Below are positions 53,962-63,989 of a stretch of DNA of 64,000 bases, one piece after another. This DNA is from Tethya wilhelma. Taxonomy: Eukaryota > Porifera > Demospongiae > Tethyida > Tethyidae. Location: the NCBI GenBank assembly GCA_964030475.1, contig CAXIPT010000001.1:3261075-3325074 (forward strand), written 5' to 3'. Each line of letters starts with the position of its first letter. Within the stretch, counting starts at the first letter, position 1. A program made the position numbers and the translations under genes. The notes under the pieces were generated by a model, which had not been told where the DNA came from, made no database searches, and saw only the letters and a list, made by a program, of their open reading frames with translations.

Positions 53962-55163
53962 AGCTGCACTCGATGCATGGTCCTTTTTGTTAGTACTCTA
54001 CTGCAGCAGTCCAATTTTGTTTGCTACTGCTTTGAAGCTAGCAGTGTGCTTAGTAGTGCACTATTAGAGTGAGATACGGTTCAATCGACTAGTCATGGGA
54101 AACAAAGATCCGGTACATTCTATCATATGAAAAAAGTGTCCTGTTGTTGACCCTTGGTGCACATGCACACCAAAAGGGTTACGGTAATCGTTTTATCTGT
54201 GTCTGTTTGTGTGTATGTCCCCTTTATATCTTAAGATCGGCAGCTCCAGTATATCAAGCATATCAAGGTAAAATAATCAGAGATTATCTAAAAAAATTAT
54301 GTGTAGCATTCAACAAAAGGACTGTGTCACTATATAAGTCCCGTTTTGTTACCAAAAATAATATGCGTGGCGTTTTCACAAAAGGTCATAGAATGTCATA
54401 AAATGTCACGCATTGTGTGCGTGTGTTTGTTTGTCATTACCTAGCAACCAAAGTTTTTAAAGCTAAAAATAAAATGCGGTGGGGGGGGGGCATTTGCCTC
54501 CCTTTGCTGAAGTCTTGCCCCCTCAATGAAATTTACATGTAAGCAAGTTTTTTTATTAGTTTCCATTAAAATATAGCAACAGAAGCCAGGAATTAACAGG
54601 TTATGATGTACACACTCTCAAAAAAAAAACTAAACAGCTATTCTTCTACTCCATATGTTCAATGTCTTCAAGATAAAACTATCACTAGGTCACTTGTATG
54701 AGTGCTGTGTCAGCACCAGACTTGAAAGCCTAAAAAATGGCCTGAATTTGCACCAGAAGTGATCTCAGGTGGTCTGAAATTGGAAAATTTTCTGGGGGAG
54801 CATGCTCCCAGACCCCTCTAGATGGCATGGTGTCTAATGCTCTTTCCTCCCCCTTAAGTATTATTTCTTCGGAATTATTAATGAAACACTGGCTAGGCAA
54901 TGGCAAACACACACACACACACACACTATACCAAATAAACTTAAACTTACATTACATACTCCTTCACGTGTATGTTGGCATTGATATGCCAAATGCCTAA
55001 CTGACAAATGCCTCGGGTCGATAGTGACCGAGGCAAGGCAAGAGTTCTCGTCATTTAAACACTCTTGTTCACAGAACTCCTCAGATTCATCCAAACAGAA
55101 GTTCGAATAGCACGTCAGTGCTAAGCTTGGTGGGATGAGGAAGAGAAGCAATAAAAGTTTCAT
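44400..55163 (-). CDS. Type II TGF-beta/activin receptor kinase with three activin-receptor domains and two EGF domains
   Basis: Type II receptors bind TGF-beta ligands and phosphorylate type I receptors. Exon order: 54952-55163 signal peptide ([15 protein letters not shown]) and first three-finger domain, completed at about 53711-53805 ('[10 protein letters not shown]'); 53589-53651 Pro-rich linker; 53160-53447 second domain ('[10 protein letters not shown]'); about 52890-53011 EGF; 52686-52803 calcium-binding EGF ([14 protein letters not shown]); 51287-51447 and 50986-51207 third domain ('[10 protein letters not shown]') and Thr/Ser stalk; 50487-50831 kinase from just after the expected VAVK ('[13 protein letters not shown]', '[13 protein letters not shown]'); about 50130-50189 (DFGLAVKF); 49602-49740 ('[20 protein letters not shown]'); 45282-45414; about 44737-44916; and 44400-44562. 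Intron phases agree from the second three-finger domain to the stalk, but the stalk exon (phase 1) and kinase exon (phase 0) do not fit. The transmembrane segment and glycine loop are absent. The wording of the C-lobe is typical of ACVR2/TGFBR2. Confidence 0.8.
44580..44644. repeat. (GA)n microsatellite
   Basis: A pure GA run lies just before the last exon of the TGF-beta receptor gene and again supplies the pyrimidine tract on the coding strand. Confidence 0.95.
45415..49601. other. Long intron of the TGF-beta receptor gene, no gene seen
   Basis: This 4.2-kb intron separates two kinase-domain exons that join in frame (phase 1, '...VISN|ATVKDY'). It contains a (CA)n run near 46380-46407 and a MITE-like segment at about 49339-49497. 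None of the short open frames resembles a known family. With the Pax intron and the region upstream of the receptor, it is the least gene-dense part of the window and could hold enhancers. Confidence 0.5.
49339..49497. mobile_element. MITE copy, diverged subfamily (TACCGTAGATTGGGAAA end)
   Basis: The right end reads AAATTTCCCAATCTACGGTA. The body has repeated 'TTTTCGTAAAT' words. The left end is not clear, so the start is approximate. It lies in the long intron of the TGF-beta receptor gene, close to the exon at 49602-49740. Confidence 0.5.
49891..50081. mobile_element. MITE copy in a TGF-beta receptor kinase intron
   Basis: The ends are TACCATATAGCAGGAAATTT and AAATTTCCCACTACATAAGTA, an imperfect inverted repeat. 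The internal 'GATCGTGACCACGAAAATGG' fits the family. It fills most of the intron between two kinase-domain exons. Confidence 0.7.
50838..50947. repeat. (GT)n microsatellite at the suspected assembly collapse
   Basis: This run of GT/TG with a few interruptions (CG, AT) occupies nearly all of the intron between the receptor stalk exon and the first visible kinase exon. The intron is only about 155 bp and the exon phases across it do not agree. Confidence 0.9.
52316..52503. mobile_element. MITE copy in the EGF/activin-domain intron of the receptor gene
   Basis: The ends are TACTGTAGACCGGGAAATTT and AAATTTCCCGATCGATA, in inverted orientation. The interior is AT-rich with 'ACGAAAATTAAA' words. 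It lies in the intron of about 1.2 kb between the calcium-binding EGF exon and the third activin-receptor-domain exon. Confidence 0.65.
53045..53140. mobile_element. Short MITE copy (96 bp) in the receptor gene
   Basis: The left end is TACCACAAGTTGGGAAATTT and the right end carries GTTTCCCACAAAATTT then ATTTACGGTA. It is an internally deleted copy that fills the intron between the second activin-receptor domain exon and the first EGF exon. Confidence 0.55.
53467..53508. repeat. (GA)n microsatellite
   Basis: A pure GA run lies upstream of the second activin-receptor-domain exon. Confidence 0.95.
53916..53960. repeat. (CA)n microsatellite
   Basis: A CA run lies in the intron that splits the first activin-receptor domain of the receptor gene. 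Confidence 0.95.
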
Positions 55164-55409
55164 TTCAGATCTGCAAGGGAAGAGAACAGCGTGTGCATAT
55201 AACACTCATGCCAGCGTGCACGTGCACAGTTCACCTACTTGTGTGTTCTACTGACCACACCCTAACTAACATAGACACAAATTCTAGCCTTTAATACTGG
55301 AACAGAACACTGGCACCAGACACTGGGTCGTGTTTTCAATTAAAATAAATTCTTCATGCATACCACTAGAGTAATATTATCTTTTCAACCATGCAATAAA
55401 TGCCAGACA

Positions 55410-55415
55410 GACACA

Positions 55416-55490
<75 letters not shown>

Positions 55491-55566
55491 CCAGTAACTA
55501 GCAATTAGCCTATAAAAACATTGGTTGCTAGGCAATGGCAAACAAACACACACACACACACATACA

Positions 55567-55612
<46 letters not shown>

Positions 55613-55617
55613 ACACA
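55410..55617. repeat. Two (CA)n microsatellites
   Basis: CA runs at about 55410-55488 and 55549-55617 are separated by unique sequence upstream of the receptor start. Confidence 0.95.
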
Positions 55618-56827
55618 GATAATAGTTATAGACTTTGTAACCACAAACTTCTGTTGCTCACAATTCCCCTCCTCCTTACCCCTAAACCTCTCTGAAAGTA
55701 TTGTTATAGCAGAGACACTCCAAAATTGATCACCCACTTATTTATGAACACAGACAAGAGTGTGTACTTAGCAATGGCTAATTCATAGCACATAAAGAGG
55801 TCTCACTATCTGCTCAAGTGGGCATTATCATTTTACTGAACAGTCTGCTCAGCTATATATAACAACTACACACAAGACACTCCAGAGCATGTTCACACGC
55901 TATGTGCACTTCAGCCTTACACATGCTAGTCTATTAGACATGCTAGTCTATTAGACATGCTGTTCCACACTCCCTTACACATGTCCAAACAATGGTAACA
56001 ATATCCACTGGAAAGTCTTGTAGGAGGCAACAACAGCTGCTAAGTACAGTCATTAGATAACCTCAATAATACATCTCAATTTTAACATCATCAAAGAAAG
56101 TGGGAAAACTAACCAGGAATTCTACACCTCATAAATTGCATTTTCTAAAGCCCAGCATTCACTATGTAACCTAATTGCACATTCATTAGTATCTATTCTG
56201 ATGTGGTCACGAAACATACTCCACAAAGTTGAAGGCTTTCTGCTTCAAGTAACAGTTTGCAACATCACACCATTAACAACAGAGTAACCTCCTAATTGAA
56301 AGTTCAGCAAAATTAATGTAACAAACATATGAGCAGCCAACTACCTTCAGCATGAGAGGAAAGAGAAAAGCAGAAGTTGGTTCGGAGGTAGGGCTTTGCA
56401 GTACCACCACTACCATCTTAGTTACCTCACACCATTAAGACACTTGGCCTAAACAGAGTGGGTTGGTCTAAAATACTTGAAGTCCATGGTTCTTCTGTAT
56501 CTCAAGTGTCCCTTGTCAAAAGGAGGAGGCTGGGTATGGGTAGTATCAAGCCAGCATGGACAGACTTGAGCATGCACCTGTGCATGCAACATGTGCACAC
56601 CACATTTTTTGACTGCTATGTAAACTGCTGAGCTTGCTGATTTGTGGTCAAAGGAGAAAGCCATGGATACTGCCTTCCTGGCCATAATGCTATAGGATAG
56701 GGCCTAACAAGTTTATACTTGCAACAAATGGTGGTTTAGTATTAGTTGAGATTGTAAGCACAGTTTGACAACAGGTGTGCTGCATCACTGCTACTCACTA
56801 AAAAGCTCTGGTATGTATGTATGTATG

Positions 56828-56871
<44 letters not shown>

Positions 56872-57406
56872 TGTCTCGTGCACAATTGCTAATGTGTCTA
56901 GTACATACATAAGTACAAAATCAACGATTGAACATCATAGAGAACCTGTTTTGAAACAGAGGAATTAATGTTTCATTGCCTGCATATTGAATTGTTCAAA
57001 ATTAAAAAGGAGCCTGAGTATACGCTTGCTCTAGACCTAGTACCTGTACATATCAGCAAGACAATCAGTAGTACTACTGGCAGGCATTATGAAAAAGCGC
57101 TAGGCAGCTGCTCTAATGTCTTGCCTCCCACACGTACATGTACTCCAAATCAGTCGATCAATCAAAAATGGTTCAAGAGCAAAAAATAATATTATTATTG
57201 GCTGAACTTTCTAATCCTAACTTCCTGCAGTTGACATCATAATTTACTAACATTATGTCATTCATTCCAACTAAAAGAGGGTTCCTGTTTTGAGTGAGTT
57301 ATTGGGGCAATGTTCCTTTTGACATCACAAAAATTAATGCTTGTGTATTGTGTTGCAACCTCCCCAAAAGAAATAAAGAAGCTCCACATGTAAGTCCTGT
57401 ACATGT

Positions 57407-57407
<1 letters not shown>

Positions 57408-57477
<70 letters not shown>

Positions 57478-57479
57478 TA

Positions 57480-57545
<66 letters not shown>

Positions 57546-57602
57546 TACACACATACACACACACACACACACACAGAAAGAGAGAGAGAGTGAGCGAGCG
57601 AG
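57408..57602. repeat. Compound (CA)n array with duplicated block
   Basis: Two (CA)n blocks are separated and followed by the same 'ACGTGTACACACATACAC' segment, so the whole block has been duplicated. It then runs into (GA)n with GCGA interruptions. It gives long spurious Cys-Val or Thr-His open frames on both strands. Confidence 0.9.
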
Positions 57603-58366
57603 AGAGAGGGGGGGGAGGGAGGCTTACGGTTAGCTGTGTTCACAAGAGGAAGATGATGAGAAAACAGTAATCAGACACTAATTGTATAAAACAGCCACAT
57701 GTTTGTTTGTATCCCTCCCATGGCAAATCTTGACACACCAAAAATTAATATTGCACTGGAAGTCAGCTCTGAAATGAGCATGAGCCAGTTTAGCTCAAAA
57801 TAACTTCTACCTTTATAGCTACAAGCAAGGCATATAAATTATAAACACAAATACAGACAAGTATCGCAATCAATTTTACAAATTTCATATCAACCAATGT
57901 ACTAAATAACATAGAGGCTTACCAATATTCCAAATGATGATTGACGACTTATACAAACCAAAGAACGTACAGTAGCGACGAGTTTATATCCTAGATCAGA
58001 GAAAATCACAATTTATTATTAAAAATTTAAATTTTCTACTCTTTACTGCCAAATTTTGGTGTAAAATTATTACTCTTTCTCTGTGTTAATAGGTTTACCT
58101 CAAGAAGAAGCAAAATACATCATTTAGTACCGTGAGACACAACTGAGAATCTGAAATCCACACTTTCAACTCGAGCTAGCCGATGCCGACAGTCTAGTCC
58201 AGCACAGTGCATTGCTTCGCTGATACTTGACATGACGTCATAATGATATTCATTTACGTGCACGTGATAATAATATCAAATTACGTAATTTTTAAGTGCG
58301 AAGCCATATATTTTGAAGTGGGCAGCGGGCGATATACGCATGCGCAATATCCACGTTGAGTGAGCA

Positions 58367-59805
58367 ATGGATTCTGAAGAGAGCCTTGTCTATGTTGGGA
58401 AAAGAAATGTAACTTTATTACTACTGCCATGCGTATTATCACTAACATTTCATGGTATTTTATAGCACCATGGGCAACCTCACGGAAGAGGAACACTGAC
58501 ATGGTCTGACACAGGAGATTATTTCCAGGGGCACTTTCAAGATGGTGTCAAAGAAGGAAGAGGATGTTTCTATTTTAAAGATGGCAGTTCTTTGTCTGGT
58601 ATTTACAAGGATGATGAATTGATTGGAACATCAACGTATACCTATTCAGATGGACATTACATGATTGGTGAGAATTCAAGTGGTGATTTGAATGGTACTT
58701 TTGCTGAATACACGCCAAGTGGTGATGTCATGACAAGAGGAACACATCAAGATGGAATCAGAACTGCGAAACTAGAAAGTTACGATGAGTTTGGAGGTAG
58801 GATCATTGGGCTTGTAAACAGTGAAGGATTGTTGACTGGAAATAACATTGCCTATGTTTACCCTGACGGAAAAACTGCTCTTGTGGGACTTTTTGAAGAT
58901 GGGGAACTTGTCAAGGGACAGTCAGCTATGATAGAAACTCAACTAGATAGTGAAGTGATGCCTGCTTTTACAATTCGAAAGGATTTTCCTGAGGCTGTTC
59001 AGTATGACTTATCATCAAAGGACTCCATTAGCAGCCAGCCATTGGTAGCTGATGTCTACGAGAGTGATAGGGTGTATGTAAAAGATTCTCTCATTTGTGA
59101 TGGTGGCGAAGGGCTGTTTGCTAAAGTTCCCCTGCAAGAGGATGAAGTAGTATCATTCTACAATGGAATACGTTTGACCCATGAAGAGGTTGACAATCGT
59201 TTGACCCATGAAGAGGTTGACAATCGAGACTGGTCTCTTAATGCTAACACCATCACACTGGACGAAGACACTGTACTGGATGTCCCAAATGAGCTTGCAT
59301 CTGTTAAATTTTACTGTGCTACTTTGGGTCACAAAGCAAATCATTCTACTACTCCCAATTGCAAGTATGACATCTTTATGCATCCAAGGTTTGTTCTACT
59401 ATTGTGTATGCCCATAAAATTAATGCTCTAATTAAGTAGTAGCTACTCCTATAATGTGTAAGTGGATGCAGCAGTATTCATATAGCACATGCAGGCTAAG
59501 GAGCCATTCAATTAAGGTCATTGTACAAGGCATAACAGGTACTTGAGAGCTTTTTCAACCCCGCCAGTAGTAAACTATAAGTAGTGGGAAGGCCCTATAT
59601 GTAAACAGATTTGTTCCTGGTTCATTACACCACTTGAATAAAGCTGTCTATGTTCAGATTTGGCAACATTAAGTGCATCCGTACTTTGGAAGATGTAGGC
59701 ATCCATGAAGAACTCACTTGTGACTATGGATACCATCACAAACTACCCAACTCAGACAAAGATGATCTGCCATCATGGTTTCAAACGTTGAAAGGAAAAT
59801 CATAA
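58367..59805 (+). CDS. SETD7: Histone-lysine N-methyltransferase SETD7 (SET7/9)
   Basis: SETD7 monomethylates histone H3 lysine 4 and non-histone proteins using SAM. Three exons: 58367-58408 (MDSEESLVYVGKRN), about 58467-59389, and about 59659-59805. The N-terminal half has MORN repeats ('HGQPHGRGTLTWSDTGDYF', 'GVKEGRGCFYFKDG', 'YSDGHYMIGENSSGDLNG'). The SET domain has 'GEGLFAKVPLQEDEVVSFYN', 'RDWSLNANTITLDEDTVLD', the SAM/active-site segment 'LGHKANHSTTPNCKYD' and the post-SET tyrosine motif 'ELTCDYGYHHKLP'. The wording follows human SETD7 closely. A perfect 27-bp in-frame duplication (59171-59197 and 59198-59224) repeats RLTHEEVDN next to the substrate-side strand of the SET domain. The gene converges with RPE, about 120 bp between stops. 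Confidence 0.94.
59171..59224 (+). repeat. 27-bp in-frame tandem duplication in the SETD7 SET domain
   Basis: The 27-bp unit CGTTTGACCCATGAAGAGGT plus TGACAAT occurs twice without a difference. It adds nine residues where human SETD7 has a single 'ITHQEVDSR'-like segment. Confidence 0.9.
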
Positions 59806-59923
59806 TATCAGATAGACAAAACAATATTATTATCGTTAAAAAATGACTTTTGTTTTTTTCTTGTAAAAAGATCACTACTAACACTATAAGTCTTTCCATG
59901 TCAATATTCATTACTGTACAGTT

Positions 59924-61795
59924 TTAAGTTCCTTTAGTTGATCCTGTAAGATATTTTTCCACTGATGCTCGAAGAGTTTGAATGACTTTGGCTGGTTCAG
60001 GACTTCTCACTATTGCAGTACCTGATACTATCATGTTAGCACCTCCCTGGAAGCATGCATGGTGTGTGGCATGTGTTTGTGCCAAAGTGTTAGCCTCATT
60101 CCCAGGAAATTAAGGAGACATACATAAGACCCTAGTAGTTTTTAAAATGTGCCCCTTTGGGTTTACCACAATTGTGGCTAACGAGGGCCTGCAAATGGCC
60201 TAGGGCTAATGAACACAGGTCTCCTGGGACCGATGGCTTTACATCTCCTCTGAGGATACGGTGAATTTCACCTCCTCATTTTTAGGGGTAGAACTGAGTC
60301 AACTCCTAGGCAGAGCTCGAAAGAGAAAATGGGAGAGAAATAAGGGACTCGAACCGCCTACCCATTGGTTGGCAGTCAAACAATTATTGTTGAACAAGCC
60401 ACCAGGCCACCCCAAGTTTTCATAGCTAGGTTCGTACCTTGGCTGCACTGTCAATAGTTGTAGGAGAGAGTCCTCCATCAACTTCAATGTCCAGTCCTGG
60501 ATACCTGTCACGAAGATACTTACACTTGGGCATCATGTCTTCCATGAACTTTTGACCTCCAAAGCCCGGTTCAATTGTCATGACAAGTACCATGTCGATT
60601 TGGTCGACGTATGGTAGAACATCCTCCACAGGAGTTGCTGGCTTGATACCTATGCCCACCTGAGCACACAATACACATTAAAGTAGATGGTACTACATAC
60701 AGTACCAGCATGTTACCAACTGCATGGTTGTCACTTAGCTTCGTACCCAGGCCCCTCCCTCCTCGAAAAAGTGAGGAAGGTCAAAGGAGAGAGCCTGGGT
60801 AGGAGGCTAGTTATCACTAACAACACAATGACCTCCTATTGGCTATTGAATTGCTAACCAGTACGTAATCAAAAAAGCATGAAATCAAGAGACAGTGTTA
60901 TATAGAGGTACATGTACACATGTACTTTCTACAAATATGTACACAAGTACCTTCATTCCTGCATCTCTGATCTTCTTGATCAATGCAGTTGGGTTGTCTG
61001 CGTAAACACGGGATCACACTCACAACACTCATGAGTCCAACACTCACATAACACCAAAACCAAACGACATACCTGTTGCTTCAAGATGGAAGGTATATTG
61101 ATCAGCACCTGCGTCAGCCATTTCATCAACCCACTATAAATTGTCGAGAAAAAAAAATACTATGTGCTTGTAGGTTAATAATAATAGTGTTGGTGTATCT
61201 ACATGTATGATACCTTTTCTGGCTCAGAAACCATCATGTGGATATCTAATGGCAAGTGTGTGATTAAAAAATCATCATGTAGACTGTACAATAACATCAC
61301 TGGTGCAGTCTTCTTAGCCTCGTACTCAGGCTCTCTCCTTTGACCTTACACTAACGAGTGAAAGGTCAAAGGGGAGAGCCTGGGTACGAGGCTACAGTCT
61401 TTTAGCACTACTCCTTACCAAAAAATGCCTTTGGGATCTTCTTTCTTAAACATTTCACCATTGGAGCACCAAATGTGAGGTTTGGGACAAAATGACTGAA
61501 TGTGTGGCATAAAATGGGTGGAATTTGACCCCAAAATTACTAATAATTTTGTCTACTTTTTCGTTTGTTTAGTAGACTTTTGCCACTTTTTCTTTTACAA
61601 GCCATATTACAATTATGTCCCTATTTTAAAACACAGGGAATGGCATAATATGATGTATGTGTGTACTCACCCATCCATCACATCCAGATGGAGGTAGTCA
61701 GCTCCTGAGTCCATCATTTTCTGACATTCCTCAGCCAAACAGGAGAGGTCTGCGTTTAGAATAGAAGGTCCTATCTTGCACTGACAAGTACACAT
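59924..61795 (-). CDS. RPE: Ribulose-phosphate 3-epimerase
   Basis: RPE interconverts ribulose 5-phosphate and xylulose 5-phosphate in the pentose phosphate pathway; it is a TIM barrel with a divalent metal. Seven exons: 61668-61795 ([17 protein letters not shown] to 'YLHLDVMDG'), about 61412-61492 ('[19 protein letters not shown]'), about 61217-61248 ('[10 protein letters not shown]'), 61073-61134, 60951-61003, about 60440-60659 ('[18 protein letters not shown]', '[11 protein letters not shown]') and 59924-60049 ('[15 protein letters not shown]'). Catalytic and metal residues are present: Ser in GPSIL, His and Asp in HLDVMD, His in IHMMV and Asp in EVDGG. The length is typical. Introns hold a tRNA-derived SINE and two foldback elements. 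The upstream XYLB makes a substrate of this enzyme, but the two genes are 46 kb apart. Confidence 0.95.
60090..60414 (-). mobile_element. tRNA-derived SINE in an RPE intron
   Basis: Read on the minus strand from 60414, the sequence starts GGGGTGGCCTGGTGG. The TGGCCTGGTGG there fits RNA polymerase III box A, and about 50 nt later GGTTCGAGTCCC (60344-60355) fits box B. The roughly 70-nt head looks like a tRNA without a full cloverleaf. A non-tRNA body of about 250 bp follows toward lower coordinates. The 3' limit is approximate. Confidence 0.65.
60736..60810. repeat. Foldback (palindromic) element, copy 1
   Basis: The left arm TAGCTTCGTACCCAGGC and the right arm GCCTGGGTAGGAGGCTA are inverted copies with a short loop. 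'GGTCAAAGGAGAGAG' precedes the right arm. It lies in an RPE intron. Confidence 0.75.
61315..61394. repeat. Foldback (palindromic) element, copy 2
   Basis: The left arm TAGCCTCGTACTCAGGCTCT and its continuation CTCCTTTGACCTT are matched by the right arm AAGGTCAAAGGGGAGAG then CCTGGGTACGAGGCTA. The stem is over 30 bp with about two mismatches and a loop of about 14 bp. It lies between two RPE exons. Confidence 0.85.
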
Positions 61796-61965
61796 ACTGT
61801 TCTATCTTGTGATGAAGCTTCAGAAGGCTGAAAAACTAGCTGGTATTGCCAAGGGCTATTTCCTGCAACATGAACAACGGAAAAACTATTGTAAACTAAA
61901 TCATCGTCCCTTTACCAAGTAATGACCGGTGCTCGTGCCCAGACCCCACCCTTGATCGAATTGGA

Positions 61966-62168
61966 TTACAAGTCGGTAAATCATCATTTTTTTTACAAGT
62001 ATTACAGTTGTTTATAAGAGTGTGGTACTCCTCAACTTGCAATGTAGTCTGGGTGATCTAATATTTTTTTTAATTGCAATTACAAGTCGGTAAATCATCA
62101 TTTTTACAAGTATTACACTTGTTCATAAGAGTATGGTACTTCTCAACTTGCAATGTAGTCTGGGTGAT
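61966..62168. repeat. Tandem duplication of the 3' end of the ZnT gene
   Basis: The segment 62080-62168, which is coding in the last ZnT exon, is repeated at 61966-62057 just downstream of the stop codon with a few substitutions and a short poly-T expansion. The downstream copy is out of frame and looks like a decayed exon fragment. Confidence 0.85.
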
Positions 62169-63989
62169 GTTGTAGTACTCTTTGAGCATGTTTGATGCTT
62201 TATCCAAAACATCTTGATTGCTTGCACCAGGTTCTGGTACATGTGTGTGCATATAAAATACAGCAAGATGACATTAGGTAACAGTCTGTAATTTGTAATA
62301 GCACTAACCTAATGCTAAGTGTGCTGCTAATGCAATTCTGTTCATTGTTAGCGACCAAATGTGAAGAGAATGGGCATGTTTTACTCCTGGTACCTGCAAG
62401 AGATCTTCTTTCACTTCATTGATATTAATATGCTTTGGTGTTCCTACAAGAAATAAGTACTTGCGAACCCTAGTACTTTCGTAATGCACTAAGGCATGCA
62501 AACTAATATCGTACCTTCCATAAGTACTCTAAGAGCATCCTTCATCACATTGATAGTTGATATGAGCACTAACACACAGAACAGCAATGTGCAGATAGGA
62601 TCAACTATTTTCCAATCAGGCTAAGTGTGGTCAAAATCACATGTTAACCAATCAGTATCAGTTTTACCCTAATGGTATCGAAATTCAACTGATTAAATTC
62701 TTACTTTGAACCAGATTATATATCCTGCAATAACAACTCCTATGCTTTGAATAAGATCTCCAATCACATGTACAAAAGCAGCCCTAACATTGATATTCTG
62801 CTCCTGTTTAGCTGCTTTTCTCCCAATTCTCCTATTCCCATTTTGATCTCCCATGTCTTCAAGTCTTAAGTGCTGCTGATCTCTACTCTGTCTCCTTCGT
62901 GTGCGGTCTCCTCCATCTCCATGGGTGTGCCCATGACCATGACTGTGCTCATGAAGAACCATGCACATGCTACACATCAGGAGAATATGGCATTATAGTG
63001 AGTCTATTTAGCTCAGACCCTTTATAGTACATTAATGGTCCAAGAACATGAATATAATTATAGAGCCTAGGAAGCTACCATAGTAGGCAATTATAGCTAT
63101 AATGTGCTTTGTCAGTTGTAAGCTAAGTACGTGTCGTTACGTTTTTTTTGTAAAAAAAAAACTCCGGTAAGCACAATGTCATGTTCTAGTACAGTAATAT
63201 CAGTCCCATGAAACCTTACTAGTTTGCGAAACAGGTATAATAATACAGTATAGTAGGTATATCAGAGTGTAGTACGTAGGTCTATGTTGTGCACCTGATA
63301 TGATCAGCCTTGTAATATCTTTGATTTTTTCAACCGAGCTTCATCTCAATTATTATTATTAAACTATAAATTGTGCTATTTAACTCACAAGACATTGACA
63401 AACACTCCTACACATGCAGTGATGAGCATGATGTCTGCATTGACTTCAAATTGTCGATAGATAATTCTCTTTACAGCCTCGTACAGTAGAACACCAGTCA
63501 ATACCCAGATGATCAGTACTGATACTACAGCTCCCACAACCTCTGTTAGAGTGAAAATTTCAGAAATTTACCCATGCATAAATAATAATTAGTATTACAT
63601 TCTGAGAAACAATGCAATACTAAGGATTCTGTGTACAATGAATAAGACTAAGTAATTAAGTTGACTTGAATTGACACGTGAGAAATATTGCAAAATGATG
63701 CATAGTAATTATTGTAATGTATGGCAACACTTAATAATTAGCATTCCACAATCACCACAATAAAAAGTGTAACAAATAATTATTAGTAACAAAAATTGCA
63801 TGTTATTGGGCACCTATATATATAATATAATTATGTACAAACCTGCACGATGCCATCCAAATGACATCTTTTTTGAAGCAGGTTGGGAACCCAACCAGAT
63901 TGCAAATAAAGATATAAGGAACCCGGAAAAATCTGACAGCATGTGGGCTGCATCTGTTAGTATAGCAAGACTTCTGGAAAAGTAGCCAC
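62070..63989 (-). CDS. ZnT-family zinc transporter (SLC30A2/3/4/8-like), 5' end outside window
   Basis: This is a cation diffusion facilitator that exports zinc from the cytosol into vesicles or out of the cell by proton exchange. Visible exons: about 63843-63989 ('SLAILTDAAHMLSDFSGF', the TM2 metal site with His and Asp), about 63391-63542 (TM3-4), about 62703-62971, about 62517-62630, about 62310-62450, and 62070-62233. The exon at 62703-62971 has the His-rich loop 'HEHSHGHGHTHGDGG' and TM5 'AFVHVIGDLIQSIGV', the second HxxxD site. The cytosolic C-terminal domain has 'VPGVKHAHSLHIWSLT' and ends with Cys-rich 'CNTCKNDDLPTCNCN'. TM1 and the N-terminus are not in the window, since an AG acceptor ends the exon at 63989. 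The wording fits the vesicular ZnT2/3/4/8 subgroup. Confidence 0.9.

Larger units (their letters stand above)
55164..58366. other. Intergenic region between receptor and SETD7 starts
   Basis: This 3.2-kb divergent intergenic region is dominated by (CA)n blocks at about 55410-55488, 55549-55617 and 57408-57592 and a (GT)n block at 56829-56869. A short tandem repeat 'CTAGTCTATTAGACATG' occurs near 55930-55960. I see no protein-coding or RNA gene. It should contain both promoters. Confidence 0.5.

Noticed and set aside
54780..54850. Palindrome GGGAGCATGCTCCC and the neighbouring G-run at 54480 as a regulatory element
   Set aside because: It looks like a remnant of a dispersed non-coding repeat, but I could not define its borders or a second copy here.
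56449..56685. 78-codon minus frame with a Cys/His-rich segment upstream of the receptor gene
   Set aside because: No signal peptide, splice context or family similarity. It lies in repeat-rich intergenic DNA.
57258..57643. Long Cys-Val and Thr-His open frames on both strands
   Set aside because: They are translations of (CA)n/(GT)n microsatellites, as are similar frames near 37571-37867, 50784-51023 and 55377-55616. No start context or homology.
13775..63680. CACGTG E-boxes near several starts (13775, 20638, 23531, 34617, 58261) as a shared regulatory code
   Set aside because: The same hexamer also occurs in introns and intergenic DNA (about 23138, 28853, 42654, 54964, 63673), and the total is about what chance gives at this base composition.
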